A DNA stretch of 64,000 nucleotides from Deltaproteobacteria bacterium. GTDB lineage: Bacteria; Bdellovibrionota; Bdellovibrionia; Bdellovibrionales; JAMPXM01. Position numbers and translations under genes: made by a program. Below are positions 50,801-59,493 of the stretch, piece by piece. The notes beneath the pieces are model-generated. The model saw only the letters and a list, made by a program, of their open reading frames with translations, was not told where the DNA came from and made no database searches. Every line of letters begins with the position of its first letter. Within the stretch, counting starts at the first letter, position 1. Location: NCBI GenBank assembly GCA_017302795.1, contig JAFLCB010000002.1, positions 62,001 to 126,000 of the forward strand. The letters are read 5' to 3'.

Positions 50801-51942
50801 CCCCAAATCCAAAGCGGAATTGGCAGCACACGGTCCAAAATCTTTGCAGTCGTGGGATCGAACTTTCCCATCTGAGAGGGCTTTTCGGGACCGAACAAAA
50901 GTTGCACGAGATCGCGCTTTGATTCAGTCGTGTAGACTTGGTCTTGATGGCCGAATTTGAATCGTCCGCCGTCCTCTTCCAAGACTAGATCTGAAATGCC
51001 GATCGCTCGCGCGTGGCGTTTGATCTTTGAAAACATGGACTCTGATTTCAGAATCCGCACCATTCCCAAATAGCCGCGATGGTCGATGCACCCGGCGTCC
51101 TTTAGCTTGGACAGAATTCCAGTCGCATGGGCCGGAGCGATTAGTCTGAGGTCGCGGTTAAGTGCAGTTCGCAGATGACTGAAGAGTCCCATGAGCGCGG
51201 AAACCGAGCCGCCCCACTCGTGAATGTATCCGTCAAGATCGGCGCCCTTACCCACGACCGCGTAGGCGGCTAGCCGACCGTTCGGATCCCAAGCGGTCAT
51301 CACCGTCGAGTTGGGAATCGCCAACATAAGGCGCACGTCTTCCTGAGATCTGTGGGACGAAACAGAGTGTTGTTGAAACACGCGAATCAACGTGTCCGGT
51401 GCGACTTTCGAAGAATCGAGAAATTTCCATCCCGCTTTCGGACCGACCTCGCGGTCAAGAATGACTGTTACTTCCGATCCCGCGAGTTCGAAGTCCATCC
51501 GTCTATAGAAATCAAAAAGGTCAGTCCAAAGAATCGCGAAATCGCAGTCAGCTGCAGCCGCAGCTTCGAGGCATGCGTCGATGATTTGAGTAGAGTGGCC
51601 TTGACCTCGATGATCTGGCGAAGTGACCACGCTTCCAATTCCAGCAACTTTGAAGACACCGATCGGCGTTTTCACAATCATCGGACGAAATGCAGCGTGA
51701 GAAACAATTTGACCATTTTCAATGATCACTCGCATGTTGTGCATTTGTGATTTCGAAAGCGAAGTAGGGTATTCGTCCACAATCGACCACTTTGAAGTGG
51801 GTCGCAAATTGCGATTCAAAAAATCGATCACCATCGGGTACTCGCGCTCGCCAGGTGTGATCGGGCTTGAAGCAGCCGACGGTGTTGCCACCATTGATGC
51901 TGCCGACTTACCCGTTATATTTGCCGCGCCAAAGCCATCCAT
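50785..51942 (-). CDS. GNAT-family N-acetyltransferase
   Basis: Protein of 385 residues with an N-terminal GNAT domain: the acetyl-CoA loop VVTSPDHRGQGHSTQIIDAC near residue 107 carries the R/Q-x-x-G-x-G/A motif, and ADCDFAILWTDLFDFYRRMDFE gives the following beta4-alpha4 part. The C-terminal half is a second domain, as in Eis-like two-domain GNATs. Substrate unknown. The start ATG 51942 has AGGAGGGG upstream, an ideal ribosome site. The stop falls inside the lipoprotein gene, which is probably read from the same transcript. Confidence 0.82.
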   Translation of the reverse strand: MDGFGAANITGKSAASMVATPSAASSPITPGEREYPMVIDFLNRNLRPTSKWSIVDEYPTSLSKSQMHNMRVIIENGQIVSHAAFRPMIVKTPIGVFKVAGIGSVVTSPDHRGQGHSTQIIDACLEAAAAADCDFAILWTDLFDFYRRMDFELAGSEVTVILDREVGPKAGWKFLDSSKVAPDTLIRVFQQHSVSSHRSQEDVRLMLAIPNSTVMTAWDPNGRLAAYAVVGKGADLDGYIHEWGGSVSALMGLFSHLRTALNRDLRLIAPAHATGILSKLKDAGCIDHRGYLGMVRILKSESMFSKIKRHARAIGISDLVLEEDGGRFKFGHQDQVYTTESKRDLVQLLFGPEKPSQMGKFDPTTAKILDRVLPIPLWIWGWDSV

Positions 51943-52022
51943 GGCCCCTCCTGATCTGTCTCCCTTTAGTTTAGCGCGTCTCGAGCGATAGGGCCTCTGT
52001 GTCAGTTTTCTAAATGATGCGA

Positions 52023-52108
52023 TCTCGCCTTTGGTCCTAGCTAAAATTTCATGGTTAATGCTGCCTGAGTGACCTGATTCGTTGACCAGACCCGGACCTC
52101 AGGCGAGA
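52023..52108 (+). promoter_or_regulatory. Long folded 5' leader before the DoxX-ThiBPQ operon
   Basis: TCTCGCCT (52023-52030) pairs exactly with AGGCGAGA (52101-52108), and GGTCC (52033-52037) with GGACC (52094-52098), giving a 13-pair stem interrupted by a 2x2 loop. Inside, TGGTTAA near 52053 pairs with TTGACCA near 52082 with one G-U. The 3' strand lies 10 bases before ATG 52119 and includes the only purine run near it, so the stem would hide the ribosome site. It lacks the CUGAGA and UAAU-GCG cores of a TPP riboswitch. Role is inferred. Confidence 0.5.
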
Positions 52109-52118
52109 ATCGAAAGCA

Positions 52119-52634
52119 ATGTTGGTCGCATTCGTTGAGAGCTTTAAATACGTTGGTCATTTGATTCCAGTAGCCTGCTTGAGAATTTTTCTCGGAGGCT
52201 ATTACCTGAAGCATGCGATTGCGTCGTTTCAGAGCGACTTTCTTGTCAAAGCTTACCTAGCTGAAGACATTCGCAACCATCTTCCGCAATCCACCGCGCC
52301 CGAATGGTTTCGATGGTTTTTGGAAAACGCTGTGATTCCGAACTGGCAAGTTTTCGCGATCTCTATGGCGGCGGCGCAATTGTTTATCGGTGCAAGCTAT
52401 GTAATTGGATATCTCGTTAGGCCGGCAGCAATTGTCGGTGTTTTTCTTTCCATGGGTTTGATGGGCGCGATCGGGGTTGGCGGGGTTCACGGCAGCGGCA
52501 ACTTGATAGGGATCAGTCTACAAGCGACGACGTTTATGTTGGTTTTGCATCTCGTCCTTGGTTGGATTGGTGCGGGACGATGTTTGGGCCTTGATTACTT
52601 CTTCTATAAGCGCCACCGCGGCCTTTGGTGGTAA
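52119..52634 (+). CDS. DoxX-family membrane protein
   Basis: Inner membrane protein of 171 residues with four predicted helices, of the DoxX/TQO-small-subunit-like family: CLRIFLGGYYLKHAIASF early, then AAAQLFIGASYVIGYLVRPA, AAIVGVFLSMGLMGAIG and a last helix LQATTFMLVLHLVLGWIG. Family members are quinone- or thiosulfate-oxidation-linked subunits or of unknown role. The ATG at 52119 is close to the end of the folded leader. Three bp before thiB, so it is the first gene of the operon; why a DoxX protein precedes a thiamine transporter is unclear. Confidence 0.78.
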   Translation: MLVAFVESFKYVGHLIPVACLRIFLGGYYLKHAIASFQSDFLVKAYLAEDIRNHLPQSTAPEWFRWFLENAVIPNWQVFAISMAAAQLFIGASYVIGYLVRPAAIVGVFLSMGLMGAIGVGGVHGSGNLIGISLQATTFMLVLHLVLGWIGAGRCLGLDYFFYKRHRGLWW

Positions 52635-52637
52635 ACC

Positions 52638-53714
52638 GTGAAAAATCCATGGCCGAAGGTTTTATTGGCGGCCGCACTCGTCGCGGTTTTGCTTGGATTT
52701 TTCCTTTACTTTGACCGCAACGGTGCGAATGACACGCAGGACGAGGCGGGGAAGTTTTTCGCGAACAAATCAAAAACACTTCGTGTGTTAGCTTATTCGA
52801 GTTTTATTTCGTCGTGGGGGCCGGGGCCGACGTTAGTTCGAATGTTCGAACACGAGTATTCGCGAAGCCAACCTGGGCAAGCTGTAAAAGTCGAGTTGCT
52901 GCAAGCCGAAGACGCGGGTCTACTTCTTGCGAAGATGAAGATCTTAGCTTCCGACGTTGTGATTGGCTTTGATCAATTCTCTCGCCCAATGGCAAAAGAA
53001 GCGACTCGATGGAAGAAGCACTTGGTAAAAGAGACTCGCTACTCGGACGAGGAATTTTTGGCATTCGATTGGGCTCCAATAGGTTTTGTTTATCGTAGCG
53101 GCGAAATCGATCCGCCGACTTCACTGGCAGATCTGTTGAATCCTCGGTTTAAGGGGAAAATCGCCCTCCAGGATCCACGGTCAAGTTCACCTGGGTTCCA
53201 ATTTCTGTCGTGGGTTGCCTCGGAAATGCCAGGGAATAAATCGGTTGAGTACTTACGTAAACTAAAACCAAACGTCCATTCGGTTTCCGGTTCATGGTCA
53301 CAATCCTATGGGATTTTCACACGAGGACTTGCCACGCTAGTCCTTAGTTACGCAACGTCACCGCTGTATCACCGCTTCACAGAAAAAGACGATCGTTATC
53401 GCTTCGCAGTCTTTCAATCACAGCATCCCGTCCAAGTTGAATTTGCCGCAATTCCTGAAATGTGCGAGCAGTGTGATCTTGCTCAAATGTTTTTAAAATT
53501 TTTGAACAGTCCGCCCGCGCAAGCAGTCATCATGAATAAGAACTGGATGCTTCCAGTGAACGAGGTGGCTGCTCGAGGGACTCCGTTCGCGGCGATTTTG
53601 TTGGCGGTCACGGACCCACAAAGTTTATTAAAGATAAGGCCTCTCGACGCGGAGAATTCAACTAGAAATGCTCGCGATCGGCTGCTTCGCACTTGGCAAG
53701 GAGTCGAATTTTGA
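52638..53714 (+). CDS. thiB: Thiamine ABC transporter, substrate-binding protein
   Basis: Periplasmic thiamine-binding protein (TbpA/ThiB), 358 residues with a single N-terminal hydrophobic segment serving as signal or anchor. It follows E. coli ThiB closely: LRVLAYSSFISSWGPGPTLV, FLAFDWAPIGFVYRSGEIDP, KIALQDPRSSSPGFQFLSWV, VSGSWSQSYGIFTRGLATLV, LSYATSPLYHRF and MNKNWMLPVN. The residues around WGPGP, QDPR and SYxTSP are those lining the ligand cleft in TbpA. Phosphorylated thiamines are likely ligands too. Overlaps thiP by a TTGA start/stop. Confidence 0.88.
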   Translation: MKNPWPKVLLAAALVAVLLGFFLYFDRNGANDTQDEAGKFFANKSKTLRVLAYSSFISSWGPGPTLVRMFEHEYSRSQPGQAVKVELLQAEDAGLLLAKMKILASDVVIGFDQFSRPMAKEATRWKKHLVKETRYSDEEFLAFDWAPIGFVYRSGEIDPPTSLADLLNPRFKGKIALQDPRSSSPGFQFLSWVASEMPGNKSVEYLRKLKPNVHSVSGSWSQSYGIFTRGLATLVLSYATSPLYHRFTEKDDRYRFAVFQSQHPVQVEFAAIPEMCEQCDLAQMFLKFLNSPPAQAVIMNKNWMLPVNEVAARGTPFAAILLAVTDPQSLLKIRPLDAENSTRNARDRLLRTWQGVEF

Positions 53715-55198
53715 ACAGCTCGCGCCAGTCTATCTTTTGGTGGGCACTGGTTGCTTTTTTCGTGTTTCCGTATGCGTTTTCGGTTCTGATTTCTGGGGGA
53801 TCTTTACGACTTCCGGGGGATTTTTTAGAACTATGCCTCAGATCGTTTTCACAAGCTCTTGGCTCGACGTTTGCGACGCTAGTGCTAGGTATTCTTGGCG
53901 CCGCGTTTCTCATAAAATCGGGACGATCCGCTAAACGCTTGAGCACCTGGGAAGGATTGGCAATGTTGCCGGCGATAGCGCCATCAAGTGCCATGGTGCT
54001 AGGGTTTATGGACTTGCTGCCTGAATTTCGCGGAGTGTGGGCGGTGACCCTTGCGCACGCTCTGATTTCCATGGGATTCGTCAGCGTTATTCTTTCCCGT
54101 GCAATTCGAGCTCGCGTCGGGGCAAGTCTAGAGCTGGCATGGGTAGAGGGCGCCTCACGATGGATGATGTGGCGCCAAGCTATTTTGCCGATCTTGAAAT
54201 CCGATTTTTTTGCGATTTCGGTAACGCTTTTTTTTTCTAGTCTCGCTAGCTTTTCTGTTCCGCTACTTTTGGGCGGCTCGCAGGCAGTGACATTTGAAAC
54301 CGCCATCCACCAGGCGATCCGTTTGCAAAACGCATGGGATGTTGCTGCTGCGCTTTCGATTTTCCAGCTTGCACTTTTGGTAGCAGCAGTTGCGTTGATT
54401 CAAATCACTCGCTTAGATCAATCAGGTCTTACGCGCCACCGTGAAAGTGCGTCGCGTTTGGGAATCGGTCGAGTGGTGGGAAGTTGGCTGGGACTTCCTG
54501 TTATCGTTGCTGGCGGCGCAGTCGTACTCTTTTCCATTTTACGCCATCCTTTGACTGGCTGGGCGCAACTACAATCATCTGGCCTCTTTGAAAATCTCGA
54601 CACTTTGTGGATCATGATTCGAGGCGCACTGGCGACTTCCACACTTGCCGGGCTATTAACTAGCGGACTCCTATTTATGTTCGCGATAACTTATCCGAGT
54701 ATGTCTAAAATGCGGTGGATGTCCGCCTATATTGCCCCTAGCACGGCGATCACAGGCTTTGCAACTCTAGCGATCGGTTGGGGCCAGCCACCTTCATTTA
54801 TTTGGGATGTACTTCGAATATCGGTGGGTGCCGCATTTTTATTCGCGCCAGTTTTATGGCGCCTTCGCTGGGAAAAAGAGCTTGGGCAATTGCAATCCCA
54901 GATTCACGTCGCTCAAACTTTAGGGGCCAATCACCTCCTCATCAATCGACGAATCCTATTGCCTATGCTTTGGCCAACTTTTTTTTGGAGTGGCGGTCTT
55001 GTTTCGTTTTGGATGTGGGGCGACTACGCACTTGGCTCAATTGCGGCATCTCGAGCGATGACCGTGGGTATGCTCGCTAAGTCGTTGATGGAAAGCTATC
55101 GACTTGAGGCGGCTTCATTGGTTCTTGCGGTTTCGCTGTTGGCAGGCGCGATCAGCTATCGGCTTTTTACCTGGGGAGGACTTCGTGTCGGTCGTTAA
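53711..55198 (+). CDS. thiP: Thiamine ABC transporter, permease
   Basis: Membrane-spanning subunit of the thiamine importer, 495 residues, with two fused permease halves as in E. coli ThiP. Each half has an EAA-type loop contacting ThiQ: ELAWVEGASRWMMWRQAILP in the first and VAQTLGANHLLINRRILLPM in the second. About 12 helices. TTG 53711 is preferred: AAGGAG at 53698-53703 fits and it overlaps the thiB stop (TTGA); an in-frame TTG at 53693 is the alternative. Followed by thiQ with a 14-bp overlap. Confidence 0.87.
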   Translation: MNSSRQSIFWWALVAFFVFPYAFSVLISGGSLRLPGDFLELCLRSFSQALGSTFATLVLGILGAAFLIKSGRSAKRLSTWEGLAMLPAIAPSSAMVLGFMDLLPEFRGVWAVTLAHALISMGFVSVILSRAIRARVGASLELAWVEGASRWMMWRQAILPILKSDFFAISVTLFFSSLASFSVPLLLGGSQAVTFETAIHQAIRLQNAWDVAAALSIFQLALLVAAVALIQITRLDQSGLTRHRESASRLGIGRVVGSWLGLPVIVAGGAVVLFSILRHPLTGWAQLQSSGLFENLDTLWIMIRGALATSTLAGLLTSGLLFMFAITYPSMSKMRWMSAYIAPSTAITGFATLAIGWGQPPSFIWDVLRISVGAAFLFAPVLWRLRWEKELGQLQSQIHVAQTLGANHLLINRRILLPMLWPTFFWSGGLVSFWMWGDYALGSIAASRAMTVGMLAKSLMESYRLEAASLVLAVSLLAGAISYRLFTWGGLRVGR

Positions 55199-55847
55199 GC
55201 AATTGCATGCGGACTACGGAGATTTTTCGATTGAAGTTGAGAACTGGGAAATTCCCGATCACGGCGTGACAGCCCTGTGGGGCCCATCCGGTTCCGGCAA
55301 ATCCTCGGTCCTTCGATTGCTTCTCGGTATCGACTCTGCAAAAAAATTAGAGTGGGAATTCCAAGGAACAGACCTCGGAAAACTTTCGGTTTCAGCGCGG
55401 CGTCTTGGTATCGTTTTTCAAAATCACGAACTTTTTGATCACATGACGGCTTTGGAAAATCTTGAATTTGCAGCCGAAGCCGCGCTTTGCCGAAGCGCAG
55501 ACCTGCGGCCCTCCGCCGAGAAACTAAAAACCAATCTCGAGCGATTCTCGAAAAAGTTAGGTATCGATGCTTTTCGCAATCGTTCCTCGAAATTGCTTTC
55601 CGGTGGCGAGCGCCAAAGGGTGGCATTGGCTCGCGCATTGATCGGCGAACCGAGAATGTTGTTTTTGGACGAACCATTTTCCTCATTAGATGCAGAAAAT
55701 CGTGCAGAGGCCAGAACCTTGGTTCGTTCGGTTCTCGAGGAGAATCGCCTTCCGGCGATCTTAGTGACTCATGATCCTCAAGATCTGACTGATCTTGGCG
55801 CACGAGTTTGCCGAATTGCTGCGGGCCGTATTCTTTCTGGCATCTAG
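55185..55847 (+). CDS. thiQ: Thiamine ABC transporter, ATPase
   Basis: ATP-binding subunit, 220 residues. Walker A LWGPSGSGKSSVLRLLLGID near residue 28, Q-loop VFQNHELFDHMTALENL, ABC signature LLSGGERQRVALARALIGEP near 140, Walker B RMLFLDEPFSSLDAENR and switch His in ILVTHDPQDLTD. GTG 55185, with GGGGAGGA ending about 5 bases upstream, is chosen over the much longer frame from 55104, which would give a non-homologous 27-residue extension. Overlaps thiP by 14 bp. Confidence 0.9.
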   Translation: MSVVKQLHADYGDFSIEVENWEIPDHGVTALWGPSGSGKSSVLRLLLGIDSAKKLEWEFQGTDLGKLSVSARRLGIVFQNHELFDHMTALENLEFAAEAALCRSADLRPSAEKLKTNLERFSKKLGIDAFRNRSSKLLSGGERQRVALARALIGEPRMLFLDEPFSSLDAENRAEARTLVRSVLEENRLPAILVTHDPQDLTDLGARVCRIAAGRILSGI

Positions 55848-55883
55848 AACACTCGCCCGCTCGAGCCAGCGTTGCGTGGAGAT

Positions 55884-56885
55884 CTAAAGTCGAAGAAAGC
55901 TTGCGCGACGTGCATCGGCGTTCATCGTTTCAAAATCCGAGGCTGTAAATCCAAGGTGATCAGCGACAGAGTCATATTCGTGCGTGAGGTTAAAATCAAA
56001 AATGCCGGGATCATCTGTGTTGATAGAGACCTTTATTCCGGCCTCACGAAGTCGACGAAGCGGGTGCTCGCTTAAAGATCTAACCGCATTGGTGAGAACG
56101 TTGGACGTCGGGCAAATTTCAAGAAAGACTCCACGACGAGCGACGTCTTCTAATACTTTTTTTGAATTCGGAATTTCTGGATTGGCGATTTGAATTCCGT
56201 GGCCAATTCTTTCTGCGCCCAGGCGATCTATCGCGACTGTGACATTGTCGGCGGCAGAGGCAATGGGCGCCTCTCCTGCATGAACAGTAACACGCAAGCC
56301 GGCCTGGCGAGCGCGACCAAAGATCTGTTCGAAGGGTCTTGCATCAAAACCGTCTTCGTTGTCTGCGAGATCGACACCGATAAATGTATTTCGGTGATCA
56401 AGCACAAAATCCATCACCGACGCGGCAATCGCGACGGGTTTGGTACGCTGAAAAATGGCGATCAAGCCCACATTTACCGGCAGATGCTTTGAGCTTTCGA
56501 TGCCAGTCAAGATCCCGCGATGAATCGCCTCAAAGTTTAATCCCTCATGGCCCTCTTGAATAAATGTTGGTGCGTACCGAAGTTCTAAAAGATCGATGCC
56601 TTCGGTAGCGGCATCCTCGATACATTCTTTTGTCACCCGCGTCAGCGCGGCCTCACTGAAAAGTGCTTTTTGCGCGGCTAAGAACTTACCTAAAACCGCG
56701 CCAAGATCGCGCATAGGTTCTTTCACCAGGTATTTGGCGGCAAAGTCTTTCGAAGAAACAGGAACGTTTTCTCCCGTTTCGGTTAGTAGGTCGCGAAGAG
56801 TCTGCGGCCTGATTGAGCAGTCCAAATGGCGGTGGAGTTCCGTCTTTTTTAGCGACGCCCAGCGGCTGGATTCTAGGTTTTTCAT
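55884..56885 (-). CDS. Adenosine deaminase-like amidohydrolase
   Basis: Zinc enzyme of 333 residues that deaminates adenosine or adenine, used in purine salvage. Metal ligands in KTELHRHLDCSI (HxH), VTVHAGEAP (His and catalytic Glu), GAERIGHGIQIA and NTDDPGIFDF (Asp). The residue following HRHLD is Cys where the family has Gly (HLDG), which is unusual. ATG 56885 is preferred, though ATG 56894 is possible. Convergent with thiQ (36 bp gap) and divergent from the transketolase gene. Confidence 0.85.
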   Translation of the reverse strand: MKNLESSRWASLKKTELHRHLDCSIRPQTLRDLLTETGENVPVSSKDFAAKYLVKEPMRDLGAVLGKFLAAQKALFSEAALTRVTKECIEDAATEGIDLLELRYAPTFIQEGHEGLNFEAIHRGILTGIESSKHLPVNVGLIAIFQRTKPVAIAASVMDFVLDHRNTFIGVDLADNEDGFDARPFEQIFGRARQAGLRVTVHAGEAPIASAADNVTVAIDRLGAERIGHGIQIANPEIPNSKKVLEDVARRGVFLEICPTSNVLTNAVRSLSEHPLRRLREAGIKVSINTDDPGIFDFNLTHEYDSVADHLGFTASDFETMNADARRASFLRL

Positions 56886-56981
56886 GATGCACATCCTAAA
56901 CACGTCGACATAGGAAATCGCCTTCAAACTGTCGCCCTAAACCATTTGACGCTTGGCAGGAATCAAGAGAAGAAATCGGGC

Positions 56982-59075
56982 ATGTCGCAAAACACACCTG
57001 TTACTGCATTAGCCGCTCTCAAGATCAAATCTCGTCTCGCCTCAAGCAAAGGTCTAAAACCAATGTGGTCGGCGAAAGTTCAACTCAAAGATGGTTCGCA
57101 GCTCGACGTCGCTGATCCGCGCGCAACGAGAGCAATGGTTGCGTTGATGGACATGGAAGCTCAGCTTGGCGGAGCGGCCTCCCACTTTGGCGGACCATCG
57201 GCGTTTGCGGAGTTGATGTCAGCCACACATGGTCTGATGTTTCGCGAAGCTTCGAAAAGTGGGAAAGAGTGGTTTGAACTGTTCAATTTTGTGAACGACG
57301 CGGGTCATTGTGAAAATGGTCTTTACGCTTTGAAAGCCAATTACAAAATGGCGAATTTGAATTTGGATTCATTGCGGGAATTTCGTTCGGTCACATCGAA
57401 GCTCACTGGTCACGGCGAAGCCCACTTATTTCCAGAGGGAGTTCTAATTTCAAACGGCCCACTTGGATCGGGCTTCCCTCAGGCTCAGGGTCTAGCGATT
57501 GGCGACGCACTGGCCGGTCGTCGCGATCGTGTAACAGTTTGCGCACTTTCTGATGGTGGAGCGATGGAGGGCGAAGCTCGCGAAGCGTTTGCTGCGATCC
57601 CTGGTCTTGCGGCAAAAGGGAAGTTGGCGCCGTTCGTTTTAATGATCAGTGATAATCGTACAAAACTTTCAGGCCGAATTGATCAAGATGCTTTTTCAAT
57701 GGATCCCACCTTTAAGAGTTTGGAGAGTCTTGGTTGGAAAGTATTGCGCCTCGATGACGGAAACTCGCTTCAGGCCTGCACAACTATTTTGGAAGAGGCG
57801 CTTGACTCTGCCCGAATGAATCCTTCACACCCGATTGTCATTCACGCAAAAACCGTCAAAGGAAAAGGTAACAAAAAAGCTGAGGCCTCTTCAACTGGTG
57901 CCCACGGGTTTCCACTGAAAGTCGCCAAGGAACTTCCTGAATTTTTAAACGAAATCTATGCGGCTTCGACAGTTCCGTCCGAATTTCTTGCGTGGTACGA
58001 GAAGGTCCAAGCGCGAGAAGATGCTATGAATTTGGAAAAAGCGTCGAAGGTTCAGGCCCAGATGCTACCGATGGCGTCGGGAGCGAAACTTTTAAAGCTT
58101 CATCCGTCTGAAAAAATTCAAATCGGCATCGCGAAAGCCATGATCGAGGCAAGAAAGCGCGGGCGGCCAGTTGTTTCGGTATCAAGCGATTTGCAAGGCT
58201 CGACCGGAGTCGCCGATTTCCATAAAGCTTTTCCCGACTCAGCGATAGATATTGGGATCGCGGAATCCAATATGATTTCGACTGCTGCTGGAATGTCGTT
58301 GGCCGGATACATTCCTTTTGTCGACACGTTTGCGCAGTTTGGAGTAACGAAAGGTGCGCTCCCGATCACGATGGCCAGTTTGTCATTGGCCCCAGTCATT
58401 GGTGTTTTCTCACACACCGGTTTTCAAGATGCCGCCGATGGAGCCAGCCACCAGGCACTTTCGTTTTTGGCGCAAGTTTCCAGTATTCCACACGTTGAAG
58501 TGTATTCGCTTTCAACTTCTTCCGAAGCGGAGGATTTGGTGACCGAGGCGATTGAAAGTTTCGCGGAAGCGCGGATCCGTGGCGAAGTTCCGCCAACACG
58601 GCTGTTTTTCTTGGGTCGCGAAAATTTCCCTCGGCGCTTAACGTCCGAGGGCTTGAAGCACAGCTTAAAAAAATGGCCTGTTGTCCTTGATCAAGACTCT
58701 AGTAAGCATGTGACAATAGTGGCGGCCGGATCTTTGATGCCTGAAGCGATAAAAGCTTTCGATCTTTTGGCCGAAAAGGGAATCACTGCGACGGTCATTC
58801 ACGGAAGCAGTGCCAACCATCCTGACCTCAAAACGTTAAAAGCGGCTCTTTCAAAGTCGGCGGGCCGCTTGGTTACGGTTGAAGATCATCGAGTGGTCAG
58901 CGGAATGGGCGCGATGTTGACTCATGCACTGGTGCAAGATGGTCAGACCTTGAAACTCAAATCTTTGGGGGTAGGCGATCACTTTGGTCAGAGTGCTTAC
59001 TCAGCGTTGGATCTTTATAAAAAGCACGGATTAGATTCCGTCTCGATTGCCGCGGCCGCAGCTAGTCTATTTTGA
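56982..59075 (+). CDS. Single-chain transketolase-like protein
   Basis: Thiamine-diphosphate enzyme of 697 residues. N-terminal diphosphate-binding domain: ISNGPLGSGFPQAQGLAIGD near residue 157 and ALSDGGAMEGEAREAF. Middle domain: VSVSSDLQGSTGVADF, and the catalytic Glu in DIGIAESNMISTAAGMSLAG with YIPFVDTFAQFGVTKG; C-terminal domain from about 560. The length and order are those of transketolase, with no DXS-specific features. TPP demand links it to the nearby thiamine transporter. ATG 56982; a TTG at 56946 is the alternative. Confidence 0.85.
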   Translation: MSQNTPVTALAALKIKSRLASSKGLKPMWSAKVQLKDGSQLDVADPRATRAMVALMDMEAQLGGAASHFGGPSAFAELMSATHGLMFREASKSGKEWFELFNFVNDAGHCENGLYALKANYKMANLNLDSLREFRSVTSKLTGHGEAHLFPEGVLISNGPLGSGFPQAQGLAIGDALAGRRDRVTVCALSDGGAMEGEAREAFAAIPGLAAKGKLAPFVLMISDNRTKLSGRIDQDAFSMDPTFKSLESLGWKVLRLDDGNSLQACTTILEEALDSARMNPSHPIVIHAKTVKGKGNKKAEASSTGAHGFPLKVAKELPEFLNEIYAASTVPSEFLAWYEKVQAREDAMNLEKASKVQAQMLPMASGAKLLKLHPSEKIQIGIAKAMIEARKRGRPVVSVSSDLQGSTGVADFHKAFPDSAIDIGIAESNMISTAAGMSLAGYIPFVDTFAQFGVTKGALPITMASLSLAPVIGVFSHTGFQDAADGASHQALSFLAQVSSIPHVEVYSLSTSSEAEDLVTEAIESFAEARIRGEVPPTRLFFLGRENFPRRLTSEGLKHSLKKWPVVLDQDSSKHVTIVAAGSLMPEAIKAFDLLAEKGITATVIHGSSANHPDLKTLKAALSKSAGRLVTVEDHRVVSGMGAMLTHALVQDGQTLKLKSLGVGDHFGQSAYSALDLYKKHGLDSVSIAAAAASLF

Positions 59076-59083
59076 TTTTAGCT

Positions 59084-59106
59084 CCCCCCTTTTTTTCATT
59101 GGGGGG
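59084..59106. terminator. GC hairpin after the transketolase gene
   Basis: CCCCCC (59084-59089) pairs with GGGGGG (59101-59106) around an 11-base loop that is mostly T. No T tract follows on either strand, so it may stop transcription only weakly; it lies between the transketolase gene and the opposed tatA gene and could serve both. Confidence 0.4.
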
Positions 59107-59126
59107 CGCAATTATAGCGAACTCAG

Positions 59127-59360
59127 TTAGGCTTTGTCTTTTTCGGAAGTCGACTTCTTCGTCATCGTGTCTTCGCCAGAGGCGTTGAGCGATTCGCGTT
59201 TCGTCGAATCAGTCACGTCAATTTCTTCGCCATTGATTCCTTTTTTGAAACCACGAATGGCTTCGCCCATCGACTTACCAAGAGTTGGCAGGCGAGACGG
59301 ACCAAAGAAAATCAAGACGATCGCGATAAGTGCAAGTAAATGCCAAGGTCCGATTCCCAT
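59127..59360 (-). CDS. tatA: Twin-arginine translocase TatA/TatE-like protein
   Basis: Small membrane protein of 77 residues forming the protein-conducting part of the Tat export system. From ATG 59360, with AAAAAGGAGA upstream, it reads GIGPWHLLALIAIVLIFFGP, the short N-terminal helix, followed by the hinge SRLPTLGKSMGEAIRGFKKG and an acidic, Lys-rich tail. No tatB or tatC is near, so this is a lone copy, as in many genomes. An upstream ATG-like frame start at 59441 would add a non-homologous N-terminus. Confidence 0.9.
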   Translation of the reverse strand: MGIGPWHLLALIAIVLIFFGPSRLPTLGKSMGEAIRGFKKGINGEEIDVTDSTKRESLNASGEDTMTKKSTSEKDKA

Positions 59361-59493
59361 AACTTTCTCCTTTTTGAGCTTCCCACACGCTACTACGCCG
59401 ATGTCACCCAGGCAACGACTGGCATAGTTGCGTAGTCGCACAGCTGCATCCGAGTCCTATCTCTTTTCGGAACACCGAGGATGGGTCTTAAGT

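Noticed and set aside
52038-52093. TPP riboswitch before the thiamine operon
   Set aside because: ACCTGAT is present, but the conserved CUGAGA and the UAAU...GCG parts are missing and the helix order differs; the folded leader is reported without a class.
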